Of a stretch of DNA of 64,000 nt, positions 36,892-45,541 are shown in pieces; the first letter of the stretch is position 1, and each line of letters opens with the position of its first letter. A program made the translations under genes and the position numbers. Source of the stretch: Serinus canaria (lineage: Eukaryota; Chordata; Aves; Passeriformes; Fringillidae); the NCBI RefSeq assembly GCF_022539315.1, contig NC_066313.1, positions 14,984,798 through 15,048,797 on the forward strand. The letters are read 5' to 3'. The notes below the pieces were generated by a model. It was not told where the DNA came from and searched no databases. It worked only from the letters and a program-made list of their open reading frames with translations.

Positions 36892-39800
36892 GAAAGAAGA
36901 GGAAGAGGGAGAGAAGTGTGGGGGGGAAACCAACTCTGAACTAAAAGCTTAAAATAAGAGCTGTTTTCAGATACGGTGCCAAATTCAGTGCTGGCAGTAG
37001 TGGGCACAGGGCTGTTGACTTCATGCCCAAGCTTGAATGAAGTCAATGCCAGCAGTAGTTGGCTCGCTGAGTGCCGAGGAAGGCCATGGAGCTTTGTCAA
37101 CTTTTCCTGAGCTGCCTGTGGAGCGAAGAGCAAACTTCAAAGGCATGGTACTCCCTTTTCCTCACCCCCAGCCTACTCCCCTCCTGCCATCCCCATCCTG
37201 CAGTTCTTTCACAGCAGCTCATCTAGCAGTCCCTTGCCAGGCAGACAGTCTCCTCACAGGCGCCCGTGCCTCCACGTCCCAGCTTCCTCCCACCTCTTAT
37301 TGAAGGAGAGAAGCAGGAGCTGCCAGGAAGCACAAAATCTTTCCATTTTCTCCCCTGCTTTTTGCTGGCTGCAGAAGGGCTGCTCAAGGTTGGTGGGCTG
37401 AGGGACATCCTATGTTCACCAAAAGGTGTGGTTAAGCTACCTTTTGCTTCTGCAGGGCTGCAATTTATCCACAGGAATTGTGCAGCAATAGCTGGGAATG
37501 GAGCCCAGCTGGGGATTGCTCCAGAGCACATGAGACAAAACTGGGTCACCACAATGGGGACAGGCAGAGACTTCCTGAAGTGACCAAGATCCACCTAAAA
37601 ATGATGGTATTCCTAATGCCAGCACTTGCCATCCTGGGCATATTCTGCAAGCCATGAAAAAAAAAGAAGCCAACAAAAAAGCCTAACCAACCAACCAAAG
37701 ACAACAAAACAAACAAAAAACCCAAAAAACTCAAAAACAAACAAAAATACACAAAATCCAAACAAACCTAAAAATAACCAGCCCAAATCACTTGCTGTGT
37801 TTGGCATATTTGCAACCACATTGAAGAGGACATTCAATACAGAGGGACAGAGGAGATGCCAATCCCTATGGAGCGCCTCAGAAGCTACTCTGTGCCTTGA
37901 CATCCCAACACCTGCACACCTTTGGGGCATGCACATCTGGCTGCAGCTCCCTCTAATGCTCATCTGTTTTTCAGTTCTACCCAAATAAGTCGCTCCAGCA
38001 CCTGCTTGGTCAAACCCAAACTCTCCTGGGAAAGTCAAATGGATTAGAAAAGCAGATGGAGAAGGTGATAGAATTACTAGGTGCATTGGCCCTAAGACAT
38101 ATCTCACGAAACCAATGGCTGCCTCACCTTCCCAGCAACTGTGACAAAACAACACTGAGCACTACAAAATGATGCAACCTCCCCACATACCTGCTTTGCT
38201 CTCAGGATGGGAAAGTGTTTGCCAAAAAAGAATGCAGGGTCTCATATGCATTGAAGAGAGAGGCTGTATCTCCACAACAATCCTGATCCAGCAAAGATCT
38301 GGAACCATACTCTGGCTTTACACCTGAGTAGCTCTCTGGAGCTTAGATGAAAGAGCACAAGATATGAAATTTCTCCAGCAAGAGAAATGTTTTCAAGTGT
38401 TGTGGTGTGAAGCTCTGCTTCCTCCTTGCCTCCCCCCTGCCCTCTTCCCAACTGCTGTCTGTCAAGTTCCACATTCCAGTAAGGGCATTGTGTGATTGGC
38501 AGAAGTTCAAAAGATGCTTCTCAGACCTGGAGTCATTCGCCTGTCCAGGTGTCATTGTCCCCTGAGACCCTCCCCCCCCACCTGGTTGGTGGCTCACCTA
38601 TCCTCTCTCTCCCACCTCCCTGTGAGTTTAAAAGGTGCTGGAAACATACGTTCAGTCGGGGTCTATCAGAGCAGTACTGAGATTCAGAACTCTGTCACCT
38701 TGGAATAAACTCTGGATTTAACCCTCCGGCAGAACCCGCTCTCTTTCTCTTCACCATTGCCTGAACTTTTTCCACTAGAGGTTAACTGAGTTTCTGCTTT
38801 GCCTGGGCCCATTCCGAGTGCCCAACTGCAACTGCCTGTGAGCCAAAGGTGTCTCTGAGGAGAAATATCCCCAGCAGTCATCTCTAGCTCAGTGCAATCA
38901 ATATACAAGAGCAAGAGCATGTGTACAAGATGCTGATTGTCCACACACCATGCTGAATATTTGGTGGGGCCCAGAACCAGCTTCCAACAGATGGGGATTT
39001 GGACCATAGAATTCATAAAAATAAGCCAAGCAAAATAAGTAATTTCTTTTTTTACCTTCACCCTGCCTTGACTAATTTTCAGGGCATATTTGTGTTACTG
39101 AGAAGTCCTAAATGGCTGAAAATTGTGTTTTTCTTCTTCCCCTCCCCCTGCAATTACATCACACACTGAATCAAAATTAAATTTCCTATCACCTTTCTTA
39201 TCAGTCACTCCTCATCTCCAGGCTGGTGAAACCCACCTCCTTATCTCTCCCTTCCCCTCCCAAATCCTCTTTGAAGCTCGCCTCTGGCACCATGTGTACA
39301 AAAATGATGCAGTGGGCAGACCAGTGAGAAAATCCCACAACTGAAAACATCACCTAGCACTTTCTTCCTTCTTCATCCCATTCTTTTTCCCCACCTCTCT
39401 GTTCATGAGCAAGAGAAGGAAGGAGCAGATTTCAATTGTATGGCACCCAAAATATCAGTCCAGAGCTGGGATAAGCAGGTCTGAGGTATTACTCAGTATT
39501 TGGTACTCTGTTTGCCAAGAACTTAGCCATGCGATTTCTAAGGACAGTCCCTGAATCCTGAGAAAAAAAGAGTGATGGGGAGTGGGGAAAATTAGCCTGT
39601 GTTTCCATAGGAAAATAAGGGTGGGGAAATTAGGAGAAAGAGCAAACAAAAGAAAAACCAAACCTAATTTTGTGAATTTCCGGCTGCCAGCATCGCAGTT
39701 GCACAGTGCTGTGGACAGAGAGTGCCGGTCTCTGCCAGGTTTTAAACAGGTGTGAGGGGAGCTCAGTGGTGCATCTGCATGCCATTCATGCTTCAAATAC

Positions 39801-41944
39801 CACTTTAATCCCAGCTTTCATCTTTCCCACTCACTTTTTGATAGGGGGGATACGTCTGCTGGGAAGTAGAGGAGCAGCAACTGTGGTGTCTTGCCTCCAG
39901 CTGCTTCTCCCCCCACTCATCCCCAAAAGCAACCCCTGCAGCTTAACCACAGAGCAGCCCAAAGGCTGCTTTTGATAGCAAAGCTATTAGGGACCTTTCC
40001 CTGCCTCCCAGCATTTTTCATGTCTATGGCTTGTCACCATACTATCAGGTTCCTTCTGGAGCCCATCTCACCCCTGCCCTTCGAAGGAACCCAAGCCCTT
40101 CACTCATGATTAAGTATCTTGCCGAAGTGGGACACCAATGCCAAGCATATGGACAAGGCCCTCCGGCCAGTCATGGTTCTGCACATAAAAGCCTTGCTGA
40201 ATCAGGGTGCAACAAAACAGCTTTATTTCTACACTGCACAGAAAGAAGAATTGCGAAGGAGTCCCATGGACATGTTGCTAAATGTCCTTCAGGAAGGAGA
40301 TGCCTGCCTTTCCTGGTGCTGGATGGAGGCAGAGCTGAGAGCCTAAATTCTGGAGGATGTTGGTGGAAAGAAACAGCTGGGTTATGTAATTGAGCTCTTG
40401 CTGACTACTACAAGGTGTAAAGCCAAGGCAGTGAAGAGCAAACCAGATCCTTACTCTAATCTACTTCCAAGATAGTCCTTAGACTATGGAGACAGCAGAT
40501 GGAAGATTATGGAATGGTTTGGGTTGGAAGGAACCTTAAAAATCATCTAGGTCCTATCTTCCTGCCACAGACAAGCATGCCACCTTGAAAGATGCCCTAA
40601 AGTAGGTGACTATTCCTCCCAGCTGACCATATGCATTTAAACACCATGTGGAGAGATTCACCATGCTTCTCTTTATGGATGTAAAAGGCAGTGTGTGGCT
40701 TCTAGCAGCTCCCTGCAGTACACAGCACCGCCAGAGGCTATCACTTAACATTTCTGTTGGATGTCTCTGTTTGGAGAAGATGAATTGCCATCTGGTAGGT
40801 CCTCTCTTCCCTGACTGCATCATGGGGAGTAAAAACACTGGCTCCAATGGGATACCTAAATCTGCAGATATCCAAATTTAAGCCTTTATAAAAAGTGGCA
40901 TGAGTAGAGCTTCAAGTGACAATGATTGGAACAGCAGGATGGCAATTAGACATAGCATGAAGTCTGTGGCAAAAGGAGCAGCAAAACAGGAACCTCTTGT
41001 CCAAGTTTCACCACCTGTCCCAAAGATCCTTGCTTCAGTGCACTACAGAGTCTTCTTGGCATTGTATATTATTGTGCCTTTTTTTCTACCAAAGATGCAC
41101 GTTTGAGGAAAACCCATATTCCCTTACTTATTTTGTGCCCAGCTCCAAACCCAAGTAGAAAAGACAGATCACTCATCAAGGTCGTGAAACCAGACTGGCT
41201 TTGGAGTGGCCTGTTTGTTTATTTTGCAGCAAGCAACTAACTGATTGCTTGTTTAAGCAAAGAAATGAGATGGTGATGTTTTCACTTTGCAGTACATTAC
41301 CTCCAAGGAAACCCAATCCTAACTTGATCACAGTCCCTGGTATTTCTTCACCCTCCTCCCCCCTCCTCACTTCATTTTTAACACCTTTCACAAAATCCAA
41401 AGGTTAAAAGGTCCAGAAAAAAACATGTTATCTGTCAAGCATCCCTTGTGGCTGGAGATGGGCAGCATTATCTCAGCTGCCATCCCTACTGCTCTCAGTT
41501 CCTACTCAGCACAACCAGGGGTCCTGGTGGGAGAGTTTCCCAGCATAGCAGGAGCTAAGGCTAGGAGCTTCATTAAGTGGCTCATGTGAGCATTCAAGTG
41601 TGTGCCTTTCCCTTGGTATCAATGAGGAGAAAAAAACCCAAATGAGCCTAAATCATGCATATTTTAGAAAGAAGACTGAGACATTGTTAGCACAAGCCCC
41701 TAGTACACACACTTGAAATCAATCAATGCCTGGAGAATTGCAGTGCTTGCTGCTCTTTAAACAGTTTACAGCATGCCTCAAATAGCAGTTGTAGAAACAG
41801 GTAAGAGACCAGCAATTCCTACAAAAACATTAAAAATGCAGAGATAGAGCCAGATACTTACATCCATTTTATCCCATAGCAAAGTCCTGTCTGCAGAATC
41901 AACAACAGAAAACCAGCTAAGAAAAATCGCAGACCTGGCTTCAT
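18562..41944 (-). CDS. WNT11: WNT11 coding region (five coding exons, 354 aa)
   Basis: Secreted lipid-modified Wnt ligand, in the family mainly linked to non-canonical (planar polarity, calcium) signalling through Frizzled receptors. The coding exons 41944-41862, 32383-32148, 31557-31280, 29781-29489 and 18736-18562 (83, 236, 278, 293, 175 nt) sum to 1065 nt, that is 354 codons plus stop, the family's usual length. All junctions are GT/AG and in phase. Visible features: a hydrophobic signal peptide (about residues 1-24), 24 cysteines after it, sequons at Asn40, Asn90 and Asn300 (plus NGS at 304), the palmitoleate-acceptor Ser215 in CHGVSGSCS, and the cysteine-dense C-terminal domain from about residue 297 ending YVCK. 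The residue pattern matches WNT11 rather than other Wnt paralogues. No frameshift or premature stop is present. Identity comes from recall of the family, not from a search. Confidence 0.97.
19106..19491 (+). mobile_element. Solo LTR, family B (386 bp) in WNT11 intron 5
   Basis: Starts TGTCACAG and ends with a C-run plus A (TG...CA). It is flanked by a perfect 6-bp target duplication GAGGAA (19100-19105 and 19492-19497). Contains TATA-rich sequence at about 19370-19410 and AATAAA at 19413-19418. The sequence resembles an LTR type I recall as abundant in songbirds; the 6-bp duplication fits class II (ERVK-like). It is antisense to WNT11 and ends 370 bp upstream of the last exon's acceptor. Confidence 0.88.
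21167..21196 (+). repeat. Poly(A) run of 30
   Basis: Thirty consecutive A in WNT11 intron 5, read as poly(U) in the WNT11 pre-mRNA. No retroposed gene adjoins it. Confidence 0.95.
22062..22125 (-). mobile_element. CR1 tail fragment
   Basis: ATCATAGAATTATTTTGGTT, GGAAAAGACCTCTAAGATTG: the last 60 bp or so of a reverse CR1, diverged. Confidence 0.7.
23820..23930 (-). mobile_element. CR1 3'-end fragment
   Basis: CATAAAATCATAAATAGTTT, GGGTTGGAAGGAACCTTAAG, 'gccatctaatccacctgcc'. Reverse CR1, about 110 bp. Confidence 0.88.
24214..25140 (-). mobile_element. CR1 interrupted by a second CR1
   Basis: The tail end of one reverse CR1 (24214-24257, AATCATGGAGTGGTTTGGGT) continues only after 24798 with the next expected CR1 segment (CTGTTCCAACCCCCATGCCA, to about 25140). 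The gap at about 24259-24797 is a second, longer reverse CR1 of another subfamily with its own tail (ATCATAGAATACAATCATTA) and body ('caagatcacaaagtccaacc', 'gatcatgtctcccctgata'). The inner copy is the later insertion. Confidence 0.85.
25141..28371. other. WNT11 intron 5, no recognised element
   Basis: Mostly unique AT-rich intronic DNA. No splice-bounded frame with family resemblance, no LTR ends and no CR1 noticed. Confidence 0.4.
28372..28480 (-). mobile_element. CR1 3'-end fragment
   Basis: CAGAATCACAGAATCATTTA, GGCTGCAAAAGCCCTCTAAA, CACTGCCAAGCCCACCACTA: the CR1 subfamily also seen at 48186, 49299 and 55473. Confidence 0.88.
29489..29781 (-). CDS. WNT11: WNT11 fourth coding exon (Ser215 acylation motif)
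   Basis: Begins after TTTTTGCAG and ends at GACAG|GTGAGG. It carries the Wnt signature [17 protein letters not shown]. Ser215 in it is the residue that Porcupine esterifies with palmitoleate in this family, needed for Wntless transport and Frizzled binding. The rest is the linker and SSPDFC (Cys283) up to GSHGTQD. The exon finishes two bases into the Arg297 codon. Confidence 0.97.
30168..30236. repeat. Perfect 28-bp inverted repeat (hairpin) in WNT11 intron 4
   Basis: Arms 30168-30195 and 30209-30236 are exact reverse complements over 28 bp, beginning CTTTGTGGAATTCAGTGCAC, with a 13-nt loop (TGCCTTTCTGCTG). Unrelated in sequence to the hairpin at 11234-11296. Confidence 0.95.
30392..30470 (+). 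repeat. (AAAAT)n and AAC-rich low-complexity tract
   Basis: AAAATAAAATAAAATAAAAT followed by CAAACAAACC-type sequence, in WNT11 intron 4, about 700 bp upstream of the acceptor of the Ser215 exon. Confidence 0.88.
31280..31557 (-). CDS. WNT11: WNT11 third coding exon (residues 107-199)
   Basis: Begins after TCTTTCAG and ends at AGACAG|GTAACA, in phase 0. It encodes [17 protein letters not shown], the core helical region of Wnt domains, then GCSCG and RWGGCADN, with cysteines 130, 138, 140 and 157, and ends [10 protein letters not shown]. The intron separating it from the preceding exon is only 590 bp, the shortest in the gene. Confidence 0.97.
32050..32099 (-). repeat. Degenerate (CA/TG)n tract just after a WNT11 donor
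   Basis: Plus-strand CACACACACAAACACAAGCA-type sequence; on the transcript strand a UG-rich run beginning about 50 nt downstream of the donor at 32147. It lies in the 590-bp intron 3. Confidence 0.9.
32148..32383 (-). CDS. WNT11: WNT11 second coding exon (residues 28-106)
   Basis: Begins after a CCTCAG acceptor and ends at AGAG|GTAAAA. It encodes the start of the Wnt N-terminal domain: [11 protein letters not shown], with the Asn40 sequon, [11 protein letters not shown], and [10 protein letters not shown] with the Asn90 sequon. Four conserved cysteines (45, 59, 80, 91) fall here. The exon enters with two bases of codon 28 already used and leaves one base of the next glycine codon, which matches the following exon. 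Confidence 0.96.
33783..33868 (+). mobile_element. CR1 3'-end fragment
   Basis: GGACTTGGCAGTGTTAAGTT, TTGGTTGGACTCAAGGATCG, tail GGTTCTACGATTTATTC: the last 85 bp of a forward CR1. Confidence 0.85.
36867..36891 (+). repeat. Poly(A) run of 25
   Basis: Twenty-five consecutive A followed by GAAAGAAGAGGAAGAGGGAG purine-rich sequence, in WNT11 intron 2. Confidence 0.95.
37650..37770 (+). repeat. (AAAC)n-type low-complexity tract
   Basis: AACCAACCAACCAAAGACAA, CAAACAAAAAACCCAAAAAA and similar. Composition close to the tract at 16809-16925. Confidence 0.85.
38556..38876 (+). mobile_element. Probable solo LTR, family C (321 bp) in WNT11 intron 2
   Basis: LTR-like layout: TTTAAAAGG at about 38627, AATAAA near 38704, then a U5-like segment. 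Ends chosen by TG...CA (TGTCCCCTGAGAC to CCCCAGCA), with identical 5-bp flanks GTCAT at 38551-38555 and 38877-38881. The termini show no strong inverted repeat and I have no second copy to compare, so the ends are tentative. Confidence 0.55.
40505..40600 (-). mobile_element. CR1 3'-end fragment
   Basis: GATTATGGAATGGTTTGGGT, TGGAAGGAACCTTAAAAATC, then a diverged body. In WNT11 intron 2, about 1.3 kb upstream-of-transcript from nothing else notable. Confidence 0.85.
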
Positions 41945-41959
41945 TTTCTCCACTTTCTC
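41862..41959 (-). CDS. WNT11: WNT11 first coding exon (signal peptide)
   Basis: The start codon is at 41944-41942 and encodes MKPGLRFF followed by a leucine-rich hydrophobic core and LCYGIKW, a typical secretory signal. The exon ends at 41862 before the donor GTAAGT; the split codon AT|A gives Ile28. I put the 5' edge of the exon at 41959 because a pyrimidine stretch followed by GCTAGCAG, a good acceptor, lies directly upstream and leaves 15 nt of leader (GAGAAAGTGGAGAAA). If the leader is not spliced here the exon extends further to the right. The coding part is certain; the 5' edge is inferred. Confidence 0.9.
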
Positions 41960-44504
41960 CTGCTAGCCAAAGGAAATCAGCTTCTCCAAACAAACTTGTT
42001 TTTAAAAAAGGAGTTTTCTTAATATTTTGTGCAATGTATTTTCCTTCAGTTTGGGTATTGCTCCTTCTTGGAGATGAACAACCTGAAAGGAGAAAGAGCC
42101 CGAGCTACAGTTAACTCTGAAGTTCAGCGAGTCACTGTGAGAGAGAAATCTATTATCCAAATTGCAAAGGAGGGGCTTATGAATCATGAAAAGGTTTGGA
42201 TTATCCCTTCTCAGTCCTCTCCCTTGCCAAGCCTCGATACAACCTTTCGAGTCAACAGACAGACAAACCGTATGGGTTGAATTACACAGAGTTATGGTCT
42301 GATTGTGTGTTTCCATTTAACCCTGCACATGGCAAGACTTCATTCGCTGCTTCACTTTACTGGGGTTTTTTTCTTCCCCTCTCCAAAAAGTTTGTGCAAT
42401 TGCTTAGGAAGAAGAAGAAAAAAAAAAGATAGATCTTTAGATTAGCTCAAATCTTCAGCTATTCATCTCTCGCTTTCTTCCCTCCAGAGTTACTTTTCCT
42501 CTTTCTTTTTCTGCAGAGAAGACAAATAATAAAAACTGCGTTTCCCTACTTAATGCAGGTGCCCTTGCCCTGCAGATGTTTCTCTCTGATCTGTTACAAT
42601 AAATGTGTTTTGCTCTTTACCTTTTGCTTTTCTTCTCACCTCATTAACTCTGCCTCTCACTTCTTCCAAGTCCTTGGCACCTGGAGCTCACGGAAAAGGC
42701 TACAACTTTGTAAACATAAAATCCCATTTTTGTCTCCAGGGAGCAGCCTGGAGGAGACAAAAAAAGCTCTCATGGATACCCCCACACCCCTTTTCTTTTT
42801 GTTGGTTTTTTCCTTCTTCAGGCCAAACAGATAAACAAACCAGATGCAGGACTTAAATCCTTAGAGGGGTCCTCTTTGTCTCCAGGGCATGGCTTGCTTA
42901 TTTTAGCAGCAGTATTAATAGCAGTAAATGGGTTTCCCTTCAGTTGCTCACTTCAGACACCGCTCAGGGCTGCTTTTTGTGGTCTTTGCAGTGGTTTCCC
43001 ATCCCATGAGAAAGACAAAGTAAAACAAACAGAGAAACCTGCCCACCACATTGCATCTCTGGAGTCTCACAACCCATGGCACAGCACACAGGCAAACCCA
43101 AACTGTAACTGTTCATGCCCCCCTAATACCCCCTCAAAGAGGTTTGGGAAGGGACCGGGAATGGTTGGAGCAGTCAGCTTCACTTTGGGAAACCTCTTAC
43201 CTTGGAAAAAGGGTACCCTACCTGATCCCCAGCTTTGGATTTGCCCAGCTGCAGCTTTCTGCCTAAATATTCCCATTTGGGGAGCAATTGGGTTGGGGGA
43301 ATGAATATTTCTGAGTGTTTTCTCTGCCATCTGCAGCATATTTTTCTATTCAGGCTGCTTTTTGGCTATCCCAGCCCCAGCGCCTGGTGTAAAGGGTTTC
43401 TAGAGAAGTGCTGTTATTACAAAAGATTTTAATAACCTCTAGGGGTGAGATCCTGGCTCCATTGAAGCCCAAGACAAAACTGACTGCCTACATGGGAGGC
43501 AGGATTTCATTGCCATGGATTGTTTTTCTCTAATGCCCACTTGGATTTGGGTTTGATGCATCCCTTGAAGGCAGTGCTCCCATGAGCATCCAGGCATACA
43601 TGCTTCTTGTTTCAGAGTATTTCTATATCTTATAATCTTTGGGAGCCCTTTTCTTCCCACTGCTCTACAAGCACACTGGAAACCTTCAATCCTTCAGTCC
43701 TGCCCATGCCTTTCAGTGTCTATTTAGATATTTCAGACCCCTTTTATCACCTCTGTGAACTGCTGGACAACACAAGAATTGTGTGTAAAATGTCTCAGAT
43801 GGTCTATCTAAAATGCTCTCCCTAAACCTGACCAGCCAACACCATTCTCTACTCTCCCTCCCCTGTCTTGAGAAAAGTCACAGTTTGGGGTTTTTTCAAC
43901 CTCTGGAGTGGAAGAGAAATTATCTAATTTCTCCATACCTACCCAAAGAACGGCGAGTTTTGCATGCAATTGCACCCTTTTATTTGGAGAGGCAATAATG
44001 CGTTTTCCCGCTCAGTCCAACACAGACTACATTTGCAAGAGCAATTTGCAAGGAGATGGGTGGGACACACTTTGGGGCAGATGTGATGTTTACAGCTCTG
44101 GTGAGCTCTGGGTCACTGATCAAACCAACAGCAAGTGGCCTGTGGACTCCTAAAAACAGGAGCTGCTTTTAACTCAATGCCCTCTTTTCTCTTCACCTCA
44201 AGGCTGTTTGCAGCCAGCCGCACTCTGGCACACAGAAAACACTCCCATCAGACACTTCCAAGACTCTGGACTCAGGGATGGGAACAGGCAATTTTAACTG
44301 TACATAAAAGTGTGAGTATTCAGCTCACATTTTTCCAGTTTTCCCATCCAGGAAACAAAGACATCCACCTGACTCTGCTGCCAGCCTGCAGCTCTCTCCA
44401 AGAACACAGCAGCCTGGTTTAGGGGTAGCACATCCCCAGATGACCTGCGGTGAGGAGTGGGAGCAGAGAAAAGGAATAGAGGGTGGTAGAGCTGATTCCA
44501 GCTG
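41960..44504. other. Predicted WNT11 intron 1 (or 5' leader region)
   Basis: No second gene recognised. An A-rich run lies at about 42409-42430. If the leader is unspliced, part of this would be 5' UTR. No CR1 or LTR was seen here, unlike most of the window. Confidence 0.45.
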
Positions 44505-45105
44505 CCGGGTCTCACCACTCCCTTGCTCCCTTGCTGCCTTCCTTCTCCCCCGCAGCCCCTGGGTGTCCCCACTGCCCTGCAGCCTCCCGGACTCCTCTCT
44601 CCTCTGCAGCTCCTTGCACTACCCTGCACATTTGCAGCTCCATGTCCCCCCTCTGCCATCAGCCCCTGAGTCTCCAGTCTCCCTTCCAACTCTTGGGTGT
44701 CTCCTCTCCCCTGCAGTTTATCGGGCACGGGTCTCTCCACCCTCTGGGTCTCCCTCTCCCAGGGTCCTCCCTTCGCTCCTGCATTCACATCTCCTCTTGC
44801 CGGGTGTCAGGTCTCTTAATTCAGCCTCCGAGTCTCCTCCTTCCTTGTTTTCCCCCGGGTATCCCCTCTCCCTTGCAGTCTCCAAGCCTCCCCTCTCCCT
44901 CGCATTCCCTCGGTTCTCCCTTTTCCTTGCAATCCTCCGGGTCTCCCTTCTCCCTTGCAGTCTCCAAGCCGCCTCTCTCTCTGGCATCTCCTCGGTCTGC
45001 TTTGCAGCCTCTATGAATCCTCTCTCCGCCGAACCCCCCAGCGTCTTCCTACTCCCATGCATCCTCCGGGATGCATCCCCTCTCCGTGGAATTCTCTCCA
45101 CGCCT
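44505..45105 (+). repeat. Degenerate 27-bp minisatellite beside the WNT11 promoter
   Basis: About 20 diverged units of roughly 27 bp with a core like CTCTCCCTTGCAGTCTCCAA followed by GCCTCCC. The clearest units are around 44.87 and 44.95 kb, where CTTGCAGTCTCCAAGCC recurs. The plus strand is pyrimidine-rich; on the WNT11 transcript strand it is purine-rich. Because 27 is divisible by three, a 300-codon frame stays open on the plus strand and similar ones on the minus strand. It falls in the predicted first intron, about 120 bp from its donor. Confidence 0.8.
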
Positions 45106-45225
45106 CGCAAACCCCCGTTCTTGGCCAGCCCCGCACCTTCGGCGTTCCGAGGGGCTCCAGCGAGCCGCTGTCCCCTTCCCACCTCTCCCGGCAGTGGCTC
45201 GCACACCCCTGCGGTCCCCGCTTAC

Positions 45226-45264
45226 CTCCGCCCGGAGCGGGCTGCGCGGGGACCGGGGCCGCTC
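45226..45264 (-). other. WNT11: Predicted non-coding first exon of WNT11
   Basis: Inferred. About 30 bp downstream (minus strand) of the TATA-like box, transcription would start near 45264. Only about 39 nt later comes CGGAG|GTAAGC, a strong donor at 45225-45224. Joined to the acceptor before 41959 this gives a leader of roughly 54 nt before the WNT11 ATG and a first intron of about 3.27 kb. The start site is estimated from TATA spacing only; a different or longer first exon is possible. Confidence 0.5.
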
Positions 45265-45287
45265 TGCCGGGGAGGCCCCCGGAGCCG

Positions 45288-45294
45288 CCTTATA
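45288..45294 (-). promoter_or_regulatory. TATA-like box of the WNT11 promoter
   Basis: Minus-strand TATAAGG (within GCATATAAGGC), in otherwise very GC-rich sequence. It is the only TATA-like word I noticed in the core of the CpG island and has a good splice donor a short distance downstream, which is why I take it as the core promoter. Confidence 0.55.
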
Positions 45295-45308
45295 TGCGGC
45301 CCCCTCTG

Positions 45309-45353
45309 CTTTGATATGCGGAGTGATGTCAGCTCGGATTAGCATAACAAAAG
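45309..45353 (-). promoter_or_regulatory. Proximal transcription-factor site cluster upstream of the TATA box
   Basis: Within 45 bp directly upstream of the TATA-like box, the minus strand reads in order from distal to proximal: CTTTTGTT (SOX/HMG-like, 45353-45346), ATGCTAAT (POU-like, 45345-45338) overlapping TAATCC (OTX/PITX-type, 45341-45336), TGACATCA (CRE/ATF-like, one base off the palindrome, 45331-45324), and ATCAAAG (TCF/LEF-type, 45315-45309). The island of AT-rich words in GC-rich DNA suggests selection. Binding is not shown by sequence alone. Confidence 0.5.
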
Positions 45354-45528
45354 GCTCCGCGCCCCGCGGATGCCCTGGCGGGCAGGCCGGGGCCCCGCGG
45401 GGTCCGTGCATCCCCTCCCCGCTCCCCATCCCGGCACAGCCCTCGGGAGCGGGGCCGGGACAGCGGGAGGGGGCTCGGCCGCGGCCCCCGGGCACGGCGG
45501 GGACTCAACGGTGTCATTCTAATGAGTA

Positions 45529-45541
45529 GTTAATGATTAAC
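45529..45541. promoter_or_regulatory. Perfect HNF1-type palindromic site
   Basis: GTTAATGATTAAC matches the HNF1A/HNF1B consensus GTTAATNATTAAC at every position. It sits 235 bp upstream of the WNT11 TATA-like box, in an AT-rich patch (45517-45563) within the CpG island that holds further homeodomain cores (TAATGAG, GATTAG). Wnt11 is known to be expressed at ureteric bud tips, a tissue where HNF1B acts, so the site is biologically plausible. Confidence 0.6.

Larger units (their letters stand above)
33869..38555. other. WNT11 intron 2, no recognised gene
   Basis: Intronic sequence with an A25 run at 36867-36891 and an AAC-rich tract at 37650-37770. Reading frames here, such as 37613-38155 minus (180 codons), run through the low-complexity tract and are not credible genes. 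Confidence 0.45.

Noticed and set aside
37613..38155. 180-codon minus-strand frame rich in Phe and Leu
   Set aside because: Arises from reading the AAAC-rich tract in reverse; low complexity.
44440..45342. 300-codon plus-strand reading frame, the longest in the window
   Set aside because: It runs through the 27-bp minisatellite, whose period is divisible by three, and has a low-complexity Ser/Pro/Leu content with no domain. Overlapping frames stay open on both strands.
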